DNA from: Leptobrachium leishanense
Taxonomy: Eukaryota > Chordata > Amphibia > Anura > Megophryidae
Length of the DNA stretch: 64,000 bases
Direction of reading: 5' to 3'
NCBI GenBank assembly: GCA_009667805.1
Contig: CM019063.1
Coordinates: 85,463,877-85,527,876, forward strand
In this document: in pieces, positions 23,019 to 34,304 of the stretch
Numbering within the stretch: the first letter of the stretch is position 1
How the letters are laid out: each line of letters begins with the position of its first letter
Translations under genes and position numbers: made by a program
The notes under the pieces: generated by a model
Told to the model about the DNA's origin: nothing
Databases searched by the model: none
Seen by the model: only the letters and a program-made list of their open reading frames with translations

Positions 23019-23919
23019 CAGGGTTATTCAAAGAGAATCGAAAAGTCACCGCACGTTCGGTGACTTTTCGTTCTCTTAAATTCGGGCCGATTCGGCAATT
23101 CCATTTCGGCGACCCTGCGGTGTATTCAGCAAGCACCAAATAAGCACCACAGGGTCGTCGAACTGCAGGGAAAAGCTGCCGCAAACCTGCCGAAAACTCA
23201 CCGCGAAACCTGGCGAATGCACGCCGAAAACTCGCAAAAACATCTGCATTAACCCCGCCAAATACGACGGAGAAAGCCGAGCAGGAGCCGATCACAGCGC
23301 AGAGCAGCCGCCGGAAAAACCCGACACCGCAGACAAATGGAGTGGAAAAAAAACAGTTTGCTTGAATGTTTGAAAGTGAAACGCTGTTTGCAAAGAAACT
23401 ACTGAACGAAAATGTCTGAAATTTACATATGAGGTCCAATGAATGATAATAAAAAGGTCTGTTATAGAAAAAGGAACAAACGTAAAAAAAAAAAAATCGG
23501 CAAAACCTTTTTTGCAAAAAACCCCGACAAATGCTTAAAAAATCCTAAAAAAAATCTGAAAATAAAGAATCTTTTTACTGCAGAATATTATAATAAACGG
23601 TTTATTAGACATTGGGTTAAAACGGGAATATTTTTAACATTGAAGCCTATGGGATACGCCTGAATAAACTTGCCGCATGAAGCCACCAAATGGCAGGGCA
23701 ATTTGGCAACTTTTCACTGCTCTTTTTTGTTCTCTGAATAGCCGAAGCTATGGGTATTTCACTGCCCTCGAACAGGCACCGTATGTGCAGGCAATTCGCC
23801 AACATTTGTTGAATTGCCTGCTCTCTGAATAGCCGAATGGCTAAGAAAGGTAACCGAATGCTGATTTTCAGCGTTCGGTTCCCTTTCGGCAGCCGTTCGG
23901 ATCTCTTTGAATTACCCTG
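23019..23919 (-). mobile_element. MITE family B, full-length copy (PIF/Harbinger-like)
   Basis: The 901-bp element starts CAGGGTTATTCAAAGAGAAT and ends with the inverse (GATCTCTTTGAATTACCCTG). It is flanked by TTA on both sides (23016-23018 and 23920-23922). A three-base TTA/TAA duplication suggests the PIF/Harbinger superfamily, by inference. The interior has GTCACCGCACGTTCGGTGAC hairpins and no transposase. It follows the L2-like tail almost directly. Confidence 0.88.
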
Positions 23920-23922
23920 TTA

Positions 23923-25262
23923 GTGATCAATCAGAATATTTTCTGATAGTAAAGATAATAAAAATATTTTATTTAAATTTTTTAAAATTAATATTCTAGA
24001 TTTATTACACCTTTGAAGGTCTTATGAAGCTTGACACTCACTCCTGTCCCTTTAAAAAAAAATGTATTGTCTGTTACATGGCAAATTTTAATCCCTAAGA
24101 CACGAAATTCTAAACCTGTATCTGTACACTCTGCAGCTGAGCCTGCGTTTCCCAAATGGAAACATGTGTCTCCAGAGAGCACACTGTTGATCGGGATTTT
24201 CATGATAATTGCATTACCCTTGCTATGTGATCTTAAACCTGGAATAAAAGATTACTCAGGCAGCACACATGTGAACTAAAAAAATATAAATAAAATAAAC
24301 ATCCTTAAAAAAATGTTTGAAGAAAAAAAAAAAATCAATGATTTTCATTTAAATTATTTATAAATCTCTGTTTCCCAACTGTAGCCAGATGAAAGAACTG
24401 AGCAAACATATCAAATCCAGGGTAGTTTTTCGATTTTCTTTTCTTCAGATAGTTATCGGAGCCTCTGTGTGATGATGCTTAAAACCGGAGTAAAGTTCAA
24501 TAATTTCATTGTCAACAACTTGTAAGTCAGAAATGCATTCAAACATCTTGGCCATTTGTTCCAACTTGAGATAAGGACTGTTCTTCTTTTACTTGCATCT
24601 GTAACATACTTTAGTTAAAAGGGGATTGAGGGGCATAAGACATTTACATCCATACAGGGTTAGACTTGACTTCCATGGCATCCATATAATCCACTAGTTT
24701 TGTTATGAAACAAATTCTTAACTATAGGAAACAGAGCCAACAAGGTAACAGGAATGAGTAGAGAAGGCAAGAATAGAACTGCGGAGGAAGGAAGAAGAGA
24801 AAATAAAAGGGAATAAAAAGGTACATATGTCTAAGCCCCAGTCACCCCCACCAAATCCACCAGACATCCCCTAGAGAACTACCCTTCAAATTTATCCCAA
24901 GGCTCCCACAATTTGTGGAAGGTGAGGAAAATGTGGTAAACATGGACTGAAAGTTCTTCCATAGTCCAAATATATTTGAAGACCCTTAAGCCTTAGCATA
25001 GTGATGCACAGCGCCTGTAGGCAGTGACGCACTCAGTGTGGACACTTTTTCCATCTCCCTCGCTCAGCCGGCGGCACCATGTGTCACTGAAGGACGGGAG
25101 TTTGAAAAATTTAACTTTGGCCATGGGTGGAGCAGCCCAATGAGAAGAGGGGCAGGATCTGCAGCACACGGTGCATACGCCATGTCTTGTAGATCAATCC
25201 CACCAACCAATGCATCAATCCGTTGAGGGCGAAGCTACTGTAGTATCCTACCACTGCTCTGA
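23923..25262. other. No gene recognised
   Basis: A/T-rich DNA with short open frames only. No domain, splice-supported exon or repeat end could be assigned with confidence. Confidence 0.5.
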
Positions 25263-25400
25263 CTCTAGCTGTCAGTGGTGATTTCAGGGTATGGGCTGAG
25301 GTCTGTGTGAGTGGGCATGATCTGGTCTGAGGTCTATGTGAGTGGGCATGATCTGGTCTGAGGTCTGTGTGAATGGGCATGATCTGGTGAGTATATGTAT
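25263..25400. repeat. Short tandem repeat, ~31-bp unit, 3-4 copies
   Basis: Direct repeats of GTGGGCATGATCTGG followed by TCTGAGGTCTGTGTGA, with small changes (TCTATGTGAG, GTGTGAATGG). A weaker echo (GAGTGGGCATGATATCGGTG) follows at about 25400-25425. Confidence 0.85.
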
Positions 25401-25485
25401 CTGAGTGGGCATGATATCGGTGAGTACCTGAAAAAAGTGTTGGTACTTGTACTTGGCCTTAAAAAGTGGTATCGGTGCAACCCTA

Positions 25486-25488
<3 letters not shown>

Positions 25489-25523
<35 letters not shown>
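25489..25523. repeat. (TA)n microsatellite
   Basis: GTGTGTA followed by an uninterrupted alternating TA run of about 30 bases. Confidence 0.95.
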
Positions 25524-25527
<4 letters not shown>

Positions 25528-25597
25528 TTAGACACGGGGGTTCTACAGGATTAGGGTTACCTTTTTTCTATTTTACACGCTCCATGTATCTCAGGCT

Positions 25598-25945
25598 TTA
25601 GGATCTCAGGCGGAGATGGGACCTCTGCCATCCACCACCTCCTGGAAAAGGGTTTTGTTGTGGCCAGGGACAGCTTGTGCAACAATTGATTACCCTAAGC
25701 AGTAGGTACTGAGGCAAGTTTTGCAAAAAGCAAATTAAGTGGTTCAGTCGGAATAGTAGTGTGGAAATCATTCTGTGAGGGATTGGATCTGTGCCCATTC
25801 TTGCAATGTTTTGAGACAAGACTACCACGTGGACATGGGTGCTCCTATGACAGCAGAGTTTCCTACATGAATTTGGCAGATTCGAGTCTGCCCAGTGTAG
25901 AAAACCTGGGGTGATATACCATATTGTTTCACATCTCATCGCCAT
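25598..25945 (-). other. Open frame of unknown nature
   Basis: A 115-codon minus-strand frame (ITPGFLHWADSNLPNSCRKL...) reads less like random low-complexity sequence than its neighbours and contains many Cys and His. I do not recognise a family. It may be a degraded transposon segment. No start context, partner domain or repeat end supports it as a gene. Confidence 0.2.
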
Positions 25946-26147
25946 GTTCCCATCACTGAGGTTTGGATGTAAAATAGAGTTGGTGTGGGGGTAAGGTAAG
26001 AATAATGTAGAGAAACTAGGCCCTTGGGGTAAACCTCAGACAGGCAGAGGTTTCACAAATAGTTGAGCTTCGCAGCTGTGGTGGGGAGCAAAAAATGGCA
26101 AATTTGCAAACGTCTGAAGAAATCTGCAGGCTGGAGGTCAAAAGAAG

Positions 26148-27400
26148 GTGGTCTTTTACCTGTATTTTACTTTCTGTTTCTCTTCTATACTATCGCCAAT
26201 CAAGGATGGAGAAAGAAGCATTACTACAGTTTTATTTAACATTTTGTTGCTAAGCCATTTTGACCATTTTATACTCCTATGTTTAAAATGTGATTTGAAG
26301 TCATGTTTTATGGTGGGACCCCTGCAAGTTATATGTCCTTTTTTTTAAGTGGACTTGGGAGATACAATGTATATCATTATTATGTGTATATGTTGTGTCT
26401 TGATATAACACAAAATTTCTAAAAAGGTGTAAATTTCTATTCAAATTTCAATGATTTGAGCATGTAAAATTATTTTTCATATTTTATCATCCAAACCTTT
26501 GTGGTTATATATTATATGAGTTACTATTTTAAAAAAAGGTCAGAAATGGAGATACTGTTAATGCATTTTTTGTAAGAAAATATGAAATTTTAACCAAAAC
26601 TGAAAAAAAACCCCACAAATTTTTCACTTCATTTTAGCTCATTGCATTTTATGAATAATATTACTATGAATAAAACTCTGAACACTTGTGGGAAATGAGA
26701 AGGTGAGTAATGGCAGTTGCAATACCCATTTTGTATGTGACAAAAGGACAATGCCAGTTCTTTAGAACAAAGAACATACAAACAAATTAAGGATTTTATT
26801 GTATTTTTCATTTTATATGGTCATGTTTGGTATTGCTAGAAAGGCCAGCCCTTGCCATTTCCAATGACACCTCACTTGACCATCTGTGATGTAATTAATG
26901 AAGATATGGGGACGACAGTACTCTGCCTCTCCTCCTAGCAGCAGTGGGTGGCTTAGGTTTTAGATGAAGCAATACATAACAACGTTTACGCCATTCCCTC
27001 CAGACTTCCTCCCACTGTGGGCAATGAGTAGTTGAGTTATTGCAGTGGCATTGTTTGCTTTATAACCAAAAGCACATAATGCCCCTGCCTTAGAACAGAA
27101 CAAAATTGTATTTATTTGGTTTACTTTTTTATTGTTACCTTTTACATTGTAATGTTTGGTATCTTTGGAAAGGCCAGACTCTGACCTTTCCAATGACATC
27201 TCAACTGATGTAGTGGGATGTATAGAATAGAGACACTGTGGTCCAAAGTAACCCTGCTTCTCCTCACAGCAGTATGACGGCTTTCCTTTTTATTATGAAA
27301 AAAATACGTGAAAACGCATAGCGCCATCAGCTGCATACTTGCTGCCATCGTGGGAAATGAGAAGGTGAGTAATTACAGCCAATTGTTCACTTTAACAGTA
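26148..27400. mobile_element. Ancient TTAA-element relics
   Basis: Blocks align in order with the youngest family copies at 18377 and 31825 but are heavily diverged: TTATTTAACATTTTGTTGCT at the start, GTTTAAAATGTGATTTGAAG, ATCATTATTATGTGTATA, then the GTTTGGTATTGCTAGAAAGG hairpin near 26825. A second hairpin (GTTTGGTATCTTTGGAAAGG) near 27152, and repeated GTGGGAAATGAGAAGGTGAG at 26690 and 27350, suggest two overlapping old copies. No terminal TTAA pair can be assigned. Confidence 0.6.
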
Positions 27401-27924
27401 AAACAGTGAGCACATCCTCTGCAGCCACTTTGTTAAATATGTATATTTTCATTTTAAGCTTTTTTTTAAACAAATTATTAACATACACCCATAAAGTAAA
27501 AAAACACTAACACCCTGAGAGCATACAATTACATATGTATTTATTGTATATTTTAGCCCCCAAAAAACCGATGGGACATTATTCCTAGCCTCTACTGGGA
27601 ACAGGAGATGGTTCTCTTGTTATTTGCTGTCAATCGATCCTTTGCACACAGGCCCTCTATGCTGGGGATATTATTGACACGTTGGGGGGTATGATATATT
27701 CGAGACAGAATTCTTAACTCTAGAAAATAAGGTACGAAAAATAAATCTTTTCTTTCGGCAGTATTACATTCTTTATGGACATGATACATAATATAGATTG
27801 TATAAAAAACGCAAATCCATCAAAATTCATCCCTCAGGCTATTCTCTGTAAAATATCCTTTTAATGTCATGTTGGTACAAAAGGCCAATACGTTTTATTG
27901 AAAGAGCTTCTGTATAATATATAT
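27401..27924. other. No gene recognised
   Basis: A/T-rich sequence without supported features, ending at the TIR of the MITE at 27925. Confidence 0.5.
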
Positions 27925-28451
27925 ACCGTATTTTTCGCTCCATAAGACGCACCTTTTCCCCACAAAAAAGTGGGGGGAAAAGTGTGTGCGTCTTATGGAG
28001 TGAATACTGTGTGTTGCAGTGTTCGGCTCCCTGTGAGCGTCCGAAGCTATGGAGCTTCGGCGCTCGCCTGGGGGAACCACGTCACCAGCCGAGTTCTCGT
28101 GAGATAGCGGCTGGTCACGTGGCTCCCCCAGGCGAGCGCCCAAGCTCCATGCCGCCAGACGCTCAGAGGGAGCTGAACACGCGGCGGCAGGAGGTGAGCT
28201 GGGGCCTGGGGGCAGTATCCATGAGAGCTGCTGGCGCAGTATATCCATGAGAGGAGCTGGGGCAGTATATCCATGAGAGGAGCTGGGGCAGTATATCCAT
28301 GAGAGGAGCTGGGGCATTATCCATTGAAGGAGCTGGGGCATTATCCATTATTACACTATTTGATTCAGAATATTTTTTATCCCTGTTTTCCTCCTCTAAA
28401 AACTAGGTGTGTCTTATGGTCAGGTGCGTCTTATGGAGCGAAAAATACGGT
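27925..28451. mobile_element. MITE with 30-bp perfect TIRs and satellite-like internal array
   Basis: The ends are exact 30-bp inverted repeats (left starts ACCGTATTTTTCGCTCCATA; right ends GAGCGAAAAATACGGT). The flanks are AT-rich (ATAT both sides), so the target duplication cannot be sized. Inside is a long GC-rich imperfect hairpin, with arms at about 28021-28094 and 28107-28177 (CTCGCCTGGGGGAACCACG versus its inverse). A tandem array of ~26-bp monomers follows at 28208-28350. No transposase is present. I know this TIR type as a widespread vertebrate MITE but cannot name the superfamily with confidence. Confidence 0.9.
28208..28350 (-). repeat. Six-monomer array homologous to the giant satellite
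   Basis: Monomers of about 26 bp: GGGGCAGTATATCCATG followed by AGAGGAGCT, starting near 28208, 28233, 28259, 28285, 28311 and 28335 (the 28259 and 28285 units are identical). The giant satellite read on the minus strand is GGGGCAATATATCCATG followed by TGAGCTG. Sixteen of the first 17 bases agree, and the unit closes with the same GAGCTG. Translated on the minus strand this array also gives MDILPQL/SWIYCPS peptides like the satellite. Confidence 0.92.
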
Positions 28452-29026
28452 ATATCCTGTTAAGGTTAAGTGTCCCACAAACAGAAATTGTCAGTAGCTC
28501 CCTAAGTAAATAGATATAGATTAACAAATAATAACAAATAATCTACCTATAGGTATTTTTTTCGGTCATACACATTGAAACAAAAATATAAATGTACAGA
28601 CTGTAAATAAATGATAATGGGGAAATGAAGACCAAAAAAAAATGTCTACCCCCCCCCCCTGACCTTCCCAAAACGTATAGTCAGACATCAGGCCCCTTGT
28701 GGACAATGTGTGGAAAATAAACAGATCCACTTGGATGGTTAAAAGAGGGATTTCTTACGTTGTGACAAAGAATCACTGGGGAATATAGCTTTTGTCCCTT
28801 TATGTGCTGGGATGCTGACATCACTCCTATGGCAATAATGAGCATGCCTAGGGACATTACGTGACAGTGACTTAAACACAATCAAGTACTGGTGACTTAT
28901 AAATGCCTTTCTGTAAGGTGGCTTGTGAGCAGCCCAAATTGGGAGCCTGGGTAACAAGTATCTCATGTGGTGACTTAAATATATATTGACATTGTAGAAT
29001 ACAGTGTGTGTGTGGTGTGTGTACAT
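28452..29026. other. No gene recognised
   Basis: A/T-rich sequence with a C-rich run near 28650 (about ten C). It ends at the hAT-like element. No supported feature. Confidence 0.5.
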
Positions 29027-29974
29027 CAGGGCCGGCCCAAGCCACTGTGCTCCCTGGAGCGATGGATGAAATGCTGCTCCCCCAAAAAAAGACAACACGG
29101 GGCATGTAAAAGCGTATCAGAACTACACAGCATTAAAACTCTGTGGAACAGTAATGTGTGCGTGTATGAGCGAATCACAGAGCTGCACCGCAATAAAAAA
29201 CTCACAGTAATATGTGGTGTGTATGAGTGTGTCACAGAGTGCCACACATACCGGCCCACTGTCACCCACATACAGACACACACACTCAGACACATCCACC
29301 CACATACAGACACACACACACATACAGTACATACACACAGTCTCACACCCACACATCCATATACAGTCACAGGGAGGGGCAGAGAAAGGGGGTGAGATGG
29401 GCGTGCAGGACGGATGGGGAGAGAGATGATGGGCATTGAGGAGAGAGAGAGAGGGGGAGATGGGTGTGAAAGGAATGGATGGGGAGAGAGTGAGGGATAG
29501 ATGAATATACAGAGAGAGGCAGAGAAACGGATCAGTAAATTGACAGATGGAAAGGACACAGATCCCCTTGCACTTACCAGCAGGCTCTGTCTGCAAGCTG
29601 ACCCCTACCTCCCTCTGGCCTCCATGCTGCCCAGTGTCTGCTTCTCTACCTTCACACACGCTATTTCCCCCATCTGAAAGTCGGCACCAAATTTCCGGGT
29701 TAACTCACTGCCTGGGCACTGCCGGCTGGCATCAGCGAAGCATTGCATGCCGGGTAAAGTAGTTCTAGCCTGGTTTTCTGCAACCTGCAGAAAACCAGTC
29801 TAGAACTACATCTCCTAGCATGTAATGCTCTGATGTTGTCAGCAGGCGGCGCCCAGACAGTGAGTTAGTCCGGAAGTTTGGCGCAGAGCGGTCACTGCGC
29901 CGGCCTCCAAAATCGCCCAGAATCTGCCCCTTGGAGCGGTTGATCCAAACCACTCCATGGTCAGGCCGGCCCTG
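29027..29974. mobile_element. hAT-like non-autonomous element with inverted duplication
   Basis: The left end CAGGGCCGGCCCAAGCC and right end GGTCAGGCCGGCCCTG are inverted. The flanking octamers GTGTACAT (29019-29026) and GTGTGGCT (29975-29982) look like a decayed 8-bp duplication, as expected for hAT elements. The right third is a large imperfect palindrome centred near 29782, with arms of about 100 bp (GTTCTAGCCTGGTTTTCTGC versus its inverse). The middle holds CA-rich microsatellite at 29260-29360 and purine-rich GAGAGAGG runs. No transposase is seen. Confidence 0.7.
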
Positions 29975-30306
29975 GTGTGGCTATAGAAATAAAAATGATC
30001 ACATATTTTAACACCATAAAGGAGGGCCACAATGTAGACTCTTGTTTTTTAACCCATTATCATAACGTCACCTAACATTCAGAATTCTGGCTTGTGTTTT
30101 GTTTTTCTTGTTTTTTTTGTCTTTTTCTGCCTACCCTGTTTTTTTTTCTTTCAAGTTGTCATGATCTTATCACTGTTGTTTTATGGGCCTAAAATCTCGC
30201 ATGTGTTTATTTGCCCCTTGTTGACCATACTATTTTACTCTCACTATTTACATCAAACCCCCCACCCTTGTGCCACTTATGTTCAATTCTATGATTTTGC
30301 TCATTA

Positions 30307-30400
30307 TAGCTTCTAGACCTGAAGAAGAGAGGAATACTCTTGAAAGCTTGTCTTTTAAAAGTAATGTTAGTCCAATAAAAAAGGTATCCCTATGATATAC
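30307..30400 (+). repeat. Probable retroelement 3' end
   Basis: GACCTGAAGAAGAG, GAAAGCTTGTC and GTTAGTCCAATAAAAAAGGT in this order resemble a 3' tail found in many vertebrate interspersed repeats and transcripts (from memory; no name asserted). The body upstream (29983-30306) is A/T-rich and not recognised. Confidence 0.4.
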
Positions 30401-30566
30401 AGTCCACTAGTTGTAGCAAGTCAGAGAATAATTATCAACGAATCTGTGATACACCAACAAATCATCAACATTTCTCTAAATGTGTGTTTGTATATATATA
30501 TATACACACGAACAAGATACAGAGCACTCTGATTAATTATGCTATTAGCTCTGAGGATACATTAAT

Positions 30567-30582
30567 GAAAGTGGGAAGGTGG
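30567..30582 (+). repeat. Left target-site duplication of composite
   Basis: GAAAGTGGGAAGGTGG, repeated exactly at 37667-37682. It marks the insertion point of the 7.1-kb composite retroelement. Confidence 0.93.
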
Positions 30583-31820
30583 GGGGCGTGGCCGGGTGCT
30601 GAAGGAGAAGGACGCGTGTCTCTGGAGCTCCGACCAGTCCTTCTCTATATGGGTTCCTTTGACACCTCTAGCTTTTTTATTTCTTATAACCCAGGGCGGC
30701 TTGCCATTGGCGACGTGCAGTTCGGGGCCCGTTTTGTCCCCCCCAACCTGAGACTGAAGTTGTGCAGGTTCTTTACCTTCACCCTGAGTGATACTCTGTC
30801 GGCCATCTTGCGGTCTACTGTCTGGTTCCGGCCGGGACCTGATGCAACCGCTGCTCCGCATCTTTATACTGATCCCTGCATGGGCGGACATCTGGAGTGA
30901 GCTGTGGGGATGAAGGGACCCTTTCTCTCGGCTGCTTGGGGGTCTGCATGGCGGTGAAGGCTGATGTGGATGAGAGCTGACGGTGTGGCACTCCCCCCAT
31001 CCCTTTTCCTGGGGACAAGATGGCCCTGTTATCAGGCTTGGACGCCTGCCTGGCGATGCTGAATGCGGAAGACGCAGCCGCCCCGCTTACAAAGGGTCTT
31101 TGGAACCACTTGATGGCTGCAATGCGGGCTTCCAGGGGTGCGACGGATCAAGAGGGTGTAGCTCCGGTAGAGGCCTTACCTGTTGTTGATGTGGATGGCT
31201 GTCTGGATGACGCAGGAGGTGCGGTATGCTGAGCTGAAGATGGAGACTAGCAGGCTGTGCAGCTAGCTGATCCCCTGATGCCGGTTGTCGCCCGGGGTCC
31301 CCATGGAGAAGTCATGCTGGAGGCAGAGGGGCTCTTTGGGGCGGTGACCTTCAGGACGGTGGCTGTCTCCCTGCCTGGGGTCTCTGGATCGATGGTGTTG
31401 TGCAGATCTGGTAAGCCCCTTGCCGGAACAGTACAGGATTGGTCCCGCGGTACACTGCTGGAGCTGTTTACACTGCTCCTCAACGCCGGGCCCAGCCGAG
31501 CCAAAACCTCAGATCTCCTCTGCGACGCCGAGCTTGGGATCTGGGCGCCCATGGGTTCAGAGACACTGGCTGATATGATCCTGCCGTGTGAACGCTGACT
31601 TTTTTTTTTTCCTTCTGATTTCTGATGGGTGACAGCTGACTTTCTATTTTATTTTTTCCAGAGATGTATCTGCTGACTTTTATTATTCCCCCCCTTTTTG
31701 ACATTTTGAAGACCCCTCCTTATGTTTTACATATTTCTCATGCGACGCCCTGCCTGCTACATGAGAAATCCCATTCTGAGACAATTTTTTTTTTTCTTGT
31801 TTCGCCTTTTTTTTCTTTCT
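30583..31820 (+). other. 5' part of the composite retroelement, no recognised ORF
   Basis: GC-rich compared with its surroundings. Open stretches at 31020-31232 (ALLSGLDACLAMLNAEDAAA) and 31257-31598 (MLEAEGLFGAVTFRTVAVSL) could be remains of an ORF1-like protein. I recognise no coiled coil, RRM or zinc knuckle. Ends in T-rich tracts (31600-31815) just before the TTAA insertion. Confidence 0.45.
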
Positions 31821-31824
31821 TTAA

Positions 31825-33008
31825 CCCTTTCGCTGCTGAGGCTTTTCCCGCCCCTGTGCTGAGGTCATTTTTACCGGTTTTGCTCATCATGTTTAAACGC
31901 GTTTTGAAGGCTTATTTTAGTATATGACCCAGACATATTATATATCGTTCTTTCCGTCAGACTCGGTAGATTCATAATATGTCATTATTATATGTATACG
32001 TCATGACCTGTCTGTATATTATAACAAACAATGCAATAAAATATGATTTTTTAATAATTTGCAATGTGTAAAGTGTTTTTTTTTCACATTTTAAGATGCG
32101 AGCAATTGCGGTTATATTTTGTATGGGGTGTGCTTGTTAAAAAAATTAGAGATGGGGTCTCGTTACATTTTTTTTTGTGGAAAATTACACGATTTTTTAC
32201 AAACGCACCGCATACAAAAATCGTTAGTGCAGCATCATTGTTCACATTATAATTGAAATGGGAACAATATTGCTGCATTAACAAACCAAAAAAAGAAAAA
32301 AAACTTGTTTATTTTATTTCATAATTTTTTTTTAAATATTTTTTTTTTTTTTTTTTTTTACTAACTTTTTTCACATTCGAGTTTGGTATCGTTGGAACGG
32401 CCATGCTCTGGCCGATCCAACAATACCAAACTTTAACCCCTAGCTGCCACGGATCGGGAGATAGGGAGTTCATTGGAACTCCCTATCTCCACCATTGGTG
32501 GCAGCTAGGGGTTAACTCCAGGACTGGCGTCATCGTGCTATGCACGATGACGCCAGTCCTCAGGGGGAGTTCCCGGAGGCTTGGCCGACATCCAAGATGT
32601 CGGCCAGCTCCGGGAAAGGATCACGAACCGGCGCTTTTCAGCGCCGATTCGTGATCCGGCTCCCCAGGGGTTAATGCCAGGTACCATTTGGAAGGGCAGG
32701 CTGTGCCCTTCCAAATAGTGCCTGGGCTAACCCCCGCAACGCCGCCAATCGGGAGGGAGAGAGGTCCTTTCAGGCGCCTCCTCCGCACATGCGGGGGGGG
32801 GGCGCCTGAATTAGGTGTCATCGCGCCGCCGCAATGACACCTAATTAGCCCGGCGGCGGTTCCGGATGTCAGCCCGCACCGGGGGGCCAGCGATCGGCCG
32901 GGACCCGGCCGAACGCTGACCCCAAAGACTGGACGCGCTCAGCGCGTCCTCTGCACGCAACGTGACATGCGGTTGGACGCGCTGAGCGCGTCCACCGCAG
33001 CTAAAGGG
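31825..33008. mobile_element. TTAA-flanked piggyBac-like element, copy 2
   Basis: TTAA at 31821-31824 and 33009-33012, ends CCCTTTCGCTGC and GCAGCTAAAGGG. Nearly collinear with 18377-19604, with the same series of hairpins. Differences include a deletion in the GGAGGGAGAGAGGTCC region near 32765 and loss of one GC-rich hairpin side near 32870. It interrupts the composite element at 31820. Confidence 0.9.
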
Positions 33009-33057
33009 TTAAACCACATTTTGAGGTCACTTTTGCAGGCATTATTATTATTATTAT

Positions 33058-34101
33058 TGTAGCGCTCACTCCCGGAGGAGCCGCTGAAATTGAACCTCGG
33101 GTCAGTCTCCCCGCACTAGGGAATGAATATACTCCAGCACCGTTGTGGATTTTATAAATTATATAGTTTACTAGAACAAATGGCATATAATGAATAACAC
33201 GGTGTTCGTATATATATTTACAGTACTTCGTAATGCGGAAAACGCTCAGCGGAAAAAAGAAATACGATGCTTCGTAATTCGAGAAACGCGCAGCGGAAAA
33301 TAAATACAATGTTTCGTAATTCGAGAAATGTGCAGCGGAAAAGAAATGAAGAAAATATATCTTTAATTCCCTTTCTTGAGGTTGGGGAGTGAGTCCCGCA
33401 CAGGTTATGTCCCAGAATGTACGTGTGTGTGTGTGTGTTATGGTACCCAGGTACAATATTCAACTGGCCAGTGAATTGCTTATGAGGTATCTTCGACTAG
33501 TCAAGTTGGGGCCCTGTGGGTTTTGGAAACAAACAGCAGCGTGCTTTATTTTCACAACGGCCTGGAAGGCCTCTCACCCATCCGCCAGATACTTGATGCT
33601 CCCCTCGACCCAGGACGTCTCTCCGCTTGGATTGACTGGGGTTCTCCTGGTTACTGGATCCGCTGTCTGGCTTTCTGTGGCTGCCGCAAGATATCCAGTT
33701 CACCGCCTGCTCTCCCTGTCCAATCGACCTGCGGTACTCCTCACTAGGGGTCCTCCAGCTTCCTCAATATCAGCGCGGGTAGTTCTGTGAATCACTGGGT
33801 CTTCCTCTGGTAAGGCTGAACAACCCGGTCTTTAGCTCTGTCAGGCCCCAGCTGCGCTCCGGCCTAGTCGCTGTCTCGTTCTGCTGCTCTGCGTCTTGCT
33901 CCTCTCACTCCCTGGCGCGCTCTGCCCGCTCTCTCCACGAGGCTCAGGCTGTAACTCTCTGTGTCCCACCCACTTCCTGTGTCTGCTCCCAAAGCATGCC
34001 GGGAAATGTAGTCCCAATGTTCAATGTCTCTCATCGCGCGGTCTCCCTCCAGTGGCCAAAAATAGGTACTGCCACGACAGGGAATTAAACCCAGCGCTAC
34101 A
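33058..34101 (-). mobile_element. Solo LTR of the PNMA-type Gypsy family
   Basis: The 1,044-bp TGTAGCGCTCACTCCCGGAG ... CCAGCGCTACA segment is homologous along its length to the LTRs at 42376-43403 and 49635-50661 but more diverged. It sits in the (ATT)n tail of the L2-like LINE. A 4-bp TTAT flank on each side agrees with the 4-bp duplication of the full-length copy, but is ambiguous because the target is itself repetitive. Confidence 0.92.
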
Positions 34102-34304
34102 TTATTATTCTTTATTTATAAAGCGCCAGCATATTCCGCAGCGCTGTACAATAGGCACAGTATAGACAGGGTTACAATACAATACATTGAACAACATTTG
34201 ACAAACAGTACAGGAGGAGCTGAGGGCCCGAACTCACAATCTAGGAGGGTTGGGGTTGGAAACAGGAAGAGAGGACTGCAAGGTGAGAGTGATTGATGGT
34301 TGCG

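Noticed and set aside
29006..29659. Frames of 129-178 codons rich in His/Thr/Cys
   Set aside because: They translate a CA/TG microsatellite and purine-rich tracts inside the hAT-like element.
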